From: Cenococcum geophilum 1.58
Lineage: Eukaryota; Ascomycota; Dothideomycetes; Gloniales; Gloniaceae
NCBI GenBank assembly: GCA_001692895.1
Contig: KV748244.1
Coordinates: 682,001 to 746,000, forward strand
Direction of reading: 5' to 3'
Length of the DNA: 64,000 bases
The position numbers and the translations under genes were made by a program. The notes beneath the pieces were generated by a model that did no database searches, was not told the origin of the DNA, and worked only from the letters and a program-made list of their open reading frames with translations. Of the stretch, positions 58,208 to 64,000 are shown in pieces (position 1 is the first letter of the stretch; the number at the start of each line of letters is the position of its first letter).

Positions 58208-61200
58208 CTCCCTAAAAATATAAATAAGCTACCCCCTTACCAACTATAGGATTATAAAATTAAGATTATCCCCAGAAACTAGGTCCCGTACTATAAAAAT
58301 AGACTACTCTTACCTACTAAACTTAGGTATATAAAGAAATGGATTAATAAAATGCTAGATAAGGGTTTTATCCGCAAATTAACCTTACTAGCTACTATAC
58401 TACTCCTCCTCGCTACTAAGCCCGGCGGCGGTATATAAATCTACTATAGCTACTAAGGCCTAAACATAGTTACTATTAAGAATTGGTACCTACTGCTACT
58501 AATCCGCAAGATACTTAACGTACTTTATAGTGCTAAGTACTTTACTAAACTTAATATAATTACTACGTTTAACCAGATTCGGATTATAAAAGGCCATAAG
58601 TAGCTTATAGTATTTATTACCCGGTTTAGACTCTATAAAATACTAGTTATACTATTTAGCCTTTATAACGCCCTTAATAACTACTATACTACCTACCTTA
58701 ATAACGTCCTTATCTTTTTTAAAATACGCGCTAAGTATACTAAGTATATAAATAAAGTTATCTAAAGACTTAGTAATACTGGACTTTAGATTAATATTAA
58801 TAAGTCTAAGTTCTACGCTACTAAAATAAAATACCTTAGCTTAATTATCTTAACTAATAGCATAACTATAGACCCTAAGAAGGTATAGGCCTTATAGGAA
58901 TAGAAGGACCCGATATTAATTAAAAAACTATAATAATTTCTTAGCTTTATAAACTTCTACTAATAATTTATCTAAGGCTACTCTACCGTCGCTATACCTA
59001 TAATAAAACTCCTAAAGAAGGATATTAGATAGCTATAGGGACTAAAATAAGCTAAATCGTTTAAGGCCCTTAAGGGAGCCTTTGCCTTAGCACTAGTACT
59101 AGCATACTATAACTATTTAAAAAAACAGTAGTAAAAATAGACGTGTTAAATTAGGCTTTTAGCGAAGTCCTTTCCTAGTACAATAATAACAGTAAATTAA
59201 GACTAGTTGCATTCTTTTTCGCAAAGTACTTTACGCTAAAGTAAAACTATAAGATCTATAATAAAGAACTCTTAGCTATTATTAAGGCTCTAAAGAAATA
59301 GTGTCCTAAGCTATAAAGGACTAAGGAGCCGTTTAAAATTATTACCAACTATAAGAACCTATAGACGTTTATAACTATTAAGCAGCTAAATTAGCGCTAA
59401 ATCTAATAGGCAGAGTTCCTTTTATAGTTTAACTTTATAATTATATACAGACCTAGTAGTAAAGCCACGCTCCCTAATGCCCTAAGCTGGCTATTAGGAA
59501 TAAGGCCTAAGGACGCTAATAATAAACGCCTCCGCTACTAAGCCTAAGTCGTTATACTACCCTAAAAAGTTAACCCTATAATCTTAGAAGAATTACTATA
59601 TAAATCCTATAACTTTAATAACGCGGAGTTTATAGCCGCTCTAGACCCTAAAATAGCTAAAAGGTTACTAGTTAAGTTAATTTAGTTAGGATACTAGGAG
59701 AACAAACTCGTAAGAGATATAGTAGCGGCCCTACGTAATTAGAAAGCTTACTAATAGCTAAAGAAGATTAGAAAATTACTCTATTATAATAAGTTAGAAT
59801 ATAGCATTATCAACAAATAGATCTACTTCCGCTAATATTTCTTTATCCCTAACGCCCTAGACCTCTACCTAGAAGTTATCTATTACTCTTATAGTAGCGG
59901 CCCCGCTAGTTACCTTAGTCGGGTTAAAACCTTTAACCTCTTAAACTAAATATACTAGTAGCTAGGAATCTCCTAATTTATAGCTACCTTTATTAAAGAC
60001 TATGCCCTATACTTTCGCACTAAGACCCCCTATTTAGCCCCGCCTAGTTTTTTAAAGCTACTAAAACTACCCGCTTATCTATAAACTAATATTTTAATTA
60101 GCTATATTATAACGCTACTGGTATACTAACGCTATAGTAAGGTATATAAATATATCCTTATTATTATAAACCGCCTAACTAAAATATAATACCTTATTTT
60201 AGTAATAGGACTCTTAACAGAGGAGCTAGTTAATAGCTTTATTAATAATATATATAAGCTCTACAGTGCACTAAGTATAATTATCTCTAATTATAGTTTA
60301 TAATTTATTAGCAACTTCTAGTAATAACTAAGTAAACGCCTTAAGATAACCCTAAGACCAAGCTTAGCCTAGCACCTAAAAACGAATAGCTAAACTAAAA
60401 TTATTAACGCTACCATAAATAAGTACCTTTATACTTTTATTAGCTTTATATAAAATAACTAGGTTAACTACCTACCGCTTATTAAGTTTGCTATAAATAA
60501 CTAAATTAATAAGAGTATAGGCATCTCCCCATTTTTTGTAAACCATAGCTTTAACCCTCGCCTTGGAATTAAGCCTACTAGCCCCTACCTACTAATACTA
60601 TTAGTATAAGCAAGGAAGGAGCTCTTCTACGCAGACTTTATAGCCAACCACTTTAAGCGGATATTAATATAGCTTAAGGCCCTAGCCTGAATTTTATAGC
60701 AATACTATAAAGAGAATACTAATACCTATAGGGACGAGAGCGTGTTATTCTATAAAGGCAATATAGTTATAGTTAGCTTAGAAAATATAAAGATAAATAG
60801 ACCTAAGAAGAAATAGGACAATAAATAGGACGGCCTATACTCTATACTTATAGTATACTAAAGGGTAGTTATAGTAAACCTCCCGGACTATATTTAAGTA
60901 AATAAATCCTTTTATATATCTAAGGTCCGTCTTTAGGCTACTAAAAAAATCCCTAGCTAAGTAAATATTAATACTATAGAGCGCCGTAATATATAAGGAT
61001 AAGTAGTAGAGAGAAATAATAATAGTAATATAGAAGACAAATAGGAGTTTAAGAAAATCCTTAATATATATAACGGAGACCCCTAAGGCCTAACTTATAA
61101 GATTAAATAGAAATATTATAAGGATATAACCTAGCAGCTAAAAGAAAACCTAAAGGGTTATAAATAAGCTATATAGCACTTTTATAAGCAACACCCTAAA

Positions 61201-61577
61201 AAGCTAAGACCCCTAGACTAGGTATAAGATAAGGAAAAGCTACGCTAAGGTTATAGCCGACCACCGTATTAAAATTTATAGTGGTTAAGATGTTATAAAA
61301 CTTTAACCAGTAGTTAAAGTTATTTAATTAGCTAGATTCTTACCAAGAAACGCCATATAGATTAATTTAGGTGGCGGTATAGAGTTCTGCTAACCTTACT
61401 TACTAAACTAACTAATTAGGATTTTCTATGCCCGGTATAGAAAATTGCCATTAGCTTAATTAAGGGCGATAAGCGGAATTAATATCTCTGCGGTAAAAAA
61501 TAGGCGACCCTATATACTACCTATTTTAGAGTTATTTATTTAATTTAGGGACCAAACCATCTAGGGGAGAGGAGTAC
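58208..61577 (+). pseudogene. Outer element RT, RNase H, integrase and chromodomain, degraded
   Basis: Collinear with 16925-20333 of the nested alpha element. The 43 bases at 48037-48079 supply the missing start. Landmarks: KPGGGI..YYSY.GLN near 58420-58460; RT active site YLNN at 58694-58705; RNase H KYFTLK.NYKIYNKELL near 59228-59275; integrase core near 60060-60600; chromodomain near 61090-61215 (YKIK.KYYKD, then FYKQHPKKL). A deletion of about 50 bases relative to the nested copy lies near 58667. The polypurine tract is at 61561-61577. It is more heavily mutated than the nested copy, as expected for the older element. Confidence 0.87.
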
Positions 61578-61764
61578 TATTACGGCACTAACTTAACGTA
61601 TACTGTTTTATACTATCTTATACTATTTCCTATTATTAGCTAGCCCACTACTAGTACCTTAGTGGCCGGCACTACTACTTATATATAATATCCCCTTTCT
61701 ACCTTCTTCTCCTCTTTATACTATAACGTAGTTATTTAGTCTACTTTATTACAGCACTATAATA
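61578..61764 (+). repeat. 3' LTR of the outer alpha element
   Basis: 187 bp, aligned base for base with 20334-20520: starts TATTACGGCACTAAC, ends GCACTATAATA. TCTAC follows at 61765-61769 and would be the TSD; its partner lies left of the window. Confidence 0.94.
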
Positions 61765-62150
61765 TCTACTACTATATTTGCCCTACCCTTTCCTTATTAC
61801 CGCTACTAGCAGTTAAATAGTCTTCTAATAAAGGCGGCGATAGCTTAAACATTCTTAATATTTAATTGCCCCCTTATAGATGGGTTTAATAGTTCTATAA
61901 GAAGGCAAAAATGGGCATATATAAGCTAATTAAGTATAATCTAATTTCTAATACCTAACTATAAGTTAACAATTTAAATATACTTCTAACACCTCTAAAG
62001 CCGTACTCTACTATAATCCTCTTTATTAATAGCTATTAATTAAGCGCTCGTTAACTTAGGATTAGTGTTTTATTTCTAGATTTCTTATAAGGCCCTAAAA
62101 TATAATCCTATAAACTAAAGGCTGCGTTACTATATATAAATCGAGCTTAA
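61765..62150. other. Flank right of the outer element, nothing recognised
   Basis: AT-rich, RIP-like composition. No frame, repeat or homology to other parts of the window was seen. Confidence 0.4.
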
Positions 62151-62470
62151 TCCTCTAGTAGATAGCTAAGTAAGCCCGCGAAGCCCTACTGCACGCGTCC
62201 ACGTCGCCGCGGGTGGAAACATCATCGGGAAATCATTCCCTATGATGGCTAAGTGCAGAGGCGATAGAGGAGAGCCGTCGCAGCGCGCGCAGCGCGCTGG
62301 TGTTGCGACTCTGTGGTGTTGAGCCTATAACGCATATATCGCCCTTAACAACACTAGAAGTCCTACTGCCCCTACTTAGGGCTCCTGCCATACCATCTAG
62401 GGGGGCCATTAAGGGAAACTGGGATACGAAAACCGCCCAACGTACGACTACCTAGCTCGCAGCCAGGCCT
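62151..62470. other. GC-rich, little-mutated stretch with two hairpins
   Basis: CpG and CpA are both common here, unlike the surroundings. Hairpin 1 at 62220-62247: CATCAT-C-GGGAA-ATCA-TTCCC-T-ATGATG, arms fully complementary apart from the opposed C/T. Hairpin 2 at 62277-62309: GTCGCA and GCGCGC pair with GCGCGC and TGCGAC. No reading frame. It could be the promoter or 5' UTR of a transposon, or a structured RNA. Confidence 0.5.
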
Positions 62471-62664
62471 AAAACTAGCCTTATTCAGCTAGTCAACGTA
62501 AACGCGCCCTAGGCGTATAATAGGACACCCTTAGGCTTACACTAGCTTTAAGACTAAGAAAATACGGCAAGGGCGTAGGGAACCTCTTTTTATAAGAACT
62601 TATTAAGGTTAACGCGTTATAGATACTTTGTACGAAACTTATTAAGGCCCTAAGGCCACTATAA

Positions 62665-62780
62665 AGAACTTATTAAGGCCCTACCTAGAGAACTTATTAA
62701 GGCCCTACCTAGAGAACTTATTAAGGCCCTACCTAGAGAACTTATTAAGGCCCTACCTAGAGAACTTATTAAGGCCCTAC
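62665..62780. repeat. 24-bp tandem repeat, almost five units
   Basis: Unit AGAACTTATTAAGGCCCTAC plus CTAG, copies starting at 62665, 62689, 62713, 62737 and 62761, nearly identical. Two further AACTTATTAAGG cores lie just upstream (62597, 62637). Confidence 0.93.
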
Positions 62781-62825
62781 CATGAGGGCCTATCTAGTAT
62801 CTGGTACACCTAGGTAACTTAAAAA

Positions 62826-63110
62826 AGGGTCTTAATAGGCGTGGTGCGCGTAACCTAGACGACAGTAACGTAATAGCGACGTAATAGTAACATAATGGCG
62901 ACCAGACGGCTTAATAAGGTGGAAATATAGGCAAAGCTCTAGGCAGCGGAAACACAGGCCAGCTTTAATAGCCCTATAGCGTACGACTTAGTTAACTTAT
63001 AAGTAACTTACAGAAGGGTCTTAATAGGCGTAGTACACGCAACCTAATGCGCATATATATAAGGCGACTTATAGGAGGGTCTTAATAGGCGTAGTGCATA
63101 TAACCTAATA
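62826..63110. repeat. Dispersed 31-bp repeat, three copies
   Basis: AGGGTCTTAATAGGCGTRGT followed by GCRYRTAACCTA occurs at about 62826, 63015 and 63076. No coding frame covers all three. Confidence 0.75.
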
Positions 63111-63180
63111 TATATATATAGGGGAGGCTATAGGGGAAATATAGGCTAGTTAGATAAGGTCTTAATAGTTAAAGATATAA

Positions 63181-64000
63181 GCTAGCTTATAAAAGGGGGG
63201 GACATAAGCTTAGTTAGTAGGAGAGGGGGGAGTAGGTCGTCCGGTACGGGACCTAGTATCTCTACAGCCCCTCTCCTATAAAACATAGTCAGCCTATTAT
63301 AAGGAGACTCTTATAGGCAACGCGAAACGGGAACCTCCCGCGGGGTATAGTGTGTAGTAGCCACTACTAGCTCTAAGGACCTTACCCCTTAGCTAGGCTT
63401 TGACCCTTAGTGCACTTAGTAGGTAGGCAGGATTATATCCTAGCCAGAGAGACTACTATATGGCTTAAGAGAACGGATACGCGTGTTGGTATATTAATAG
63501 ACGGAACTATCCGTTTCTAGGGCGGTACGCCAGTAAGATATACTTAAGGAGTAAACAGGAGTTACTTAGGCAGGAAGGTTTTAGCTAGGCCTAACTATAG
63601 AAAGTGCGCCTAAGTCTGCATTACAAGATGCAGCCATAACGCCTTTATAGGATTACGCTAGTAGGCGTATAAGACAGGAGTTGCAACCCCTAGAAATGGC
63701 AGCTTATACCCATACCGGCGGAAATAATAGAAAAGTGTAAAACTAGAGGCTATAGAAGGCTCCTAAGCTATATAAAAGCGTACCAACTCTAGAAGGAGAC
63801 TCTTATATAGACTGCTGGGGGGGCAGACTAGTACTTAGGCTAATAACCCGTTATAAGATATCCAAAGAATAGTGAAATTCCCTATACGAGTGGTAGTGGC
63901 AGCTAACTGCTTATAGACTAGGGACTAAAGCACTAGAAAACTAAGGGTAGAGGCTTAGATAAGCAGGTATGTTAAACTCTACTATATTACTAGCTAATAT
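63181..64000 (+). pseudogene. Unrecognised degraded gene, open at the right edge
   Basis: One plus-strand frame (phase of 63181) runs 273 codons to the window end. It is interrupted only by TAG/TAA of RIP type, about 30 of them, and by no TGA. The product would be rich in Tyr, Trp (counting mutated codons), Arg and Gly. Better-preserved pieces are LYPSQRDYYMA near 63433-63465, INRRNYPFLGRYASKIYL near 63493-63546 and WQLIPIPAEIIEKCKTRGYR near 63697-63756. I know no family with this pattern. Preceding GC-rich hairpins and tandem repeats could be its promoter/5' UTR, for instance of a LINE or another transposon. Confidence 0.45.

Larger units (their letters stand above)
1..61764 (+). mobile_element. 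Outer Gypsy/chromovirus LTR retrotransposon (family alpha), split by four insertions
   Basis: Base 1 is the last base of a 5' LTR: the following bases match the leader that follows the 5' LTR of the complete relative at 13318-20520. The 3' LTR lies at 61578-61764. Internal parts, in order: leader and start of gag (2-376), central gag (2492-2982), rest of gag and protease (43657-45999), a short bridge (48032-48079), then RT, RNase H and integrase (58208-61577). The parts join in order when a LINE, a 40.7-kb TIR-bounded segment, a gag-only LTR element and a non-coding LTR element are removed. The remaining own sequence is about 6.8 kb against 7.2 kb for the relative; most of the difference is the missing LTR and a tandem repeat. 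All frames carry RIP-type stops, so it is dead. Confidence 0.93.

Noticed and set aside
62665..62780. Telomere or centromere satellite
   Set aside because: The array has only five units and no TTAGGG-type repeats occur anywhere in the window.

Overview
The window looks like an AT-rich, repeat-filled block from a filamentous ascomycete (Pezizomycotina). CpA/TpG are strongly depleted in favour of TpA. Almost every old reading frame is broken by TAG/TAA where CAG, CAA or TGG would be expected. That is the signature of repeat-induced point mutation (RIP). No intact host gene, rRNA, tRNA or CRISPR array was found; the longest plausible open frame is about 105 codons. What is present is a deeply nested set of transposons whose boundaries can mostly be fixed to the base from target-site duplications (TSDs).

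Outermost layer: one Gypsy/chromovirus element (family alpha here) spans nearly the whole window. Its 5' LTR ends at base 1 and its 3' LTR is at 61578-61764. Removing all insertions leaves about 6.8 kb, close to the complete relative at 13318-20520. Four elements interrupt it: (i) an ORF1-only Tad-like LINE, 377-2478, TSD 13 bp; (ii) a 40.7-kb segment, 2983-43656, with matching terminal inverted repeats and a 4-bp TSD, inserted in gag; (iii) a gag-only LTR element, 46000-48031, TSD ATAAT; (iv) a non-coding LTR element, 48080-58207, TSD CTCCC. Element (iv) is itself split by a full Gypsy element (48310-57151), whose 5' LTR carries a 989-bp unmutated insertion with a 15-bp TSD.

The 40.7-kb segment is the most unusual item. 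After subtracting later insertions about 20.9 kb of its own sequence remains. It holds two direct copies of a module made of a ~75-bp tandem array plus a SNF2-like helicase relic on the minus strand. It also holds a KDZ/Plavaka-type transposase relic, an HTH protein relic, a possible pogo-type tail, several unrecognised degraded genes, and subterminal short repeats. Later insertions within it are two copies of a second Gypsy family, beta (10872-24041, split by the complete alpha element; and 27340-33284), a solo LTR (8752-9171) and a TA-flanked MITE (4673-4906).

Right of the outer 3' LTR (61765-64000) the sequence changes. There is a GC-richer, little-mutated stretch with two hairpins, a 24-bp tandem array, spaced 31-bp repeats and a degraded open frame running off the window edge, all of unknown identity.

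Coordinates of LTRs, TSDs and terminal repeats were read base by base. Borders of degraded coding regions are approximate. Domain calls come from my own translation and recognition of family motifs, not from a database search.
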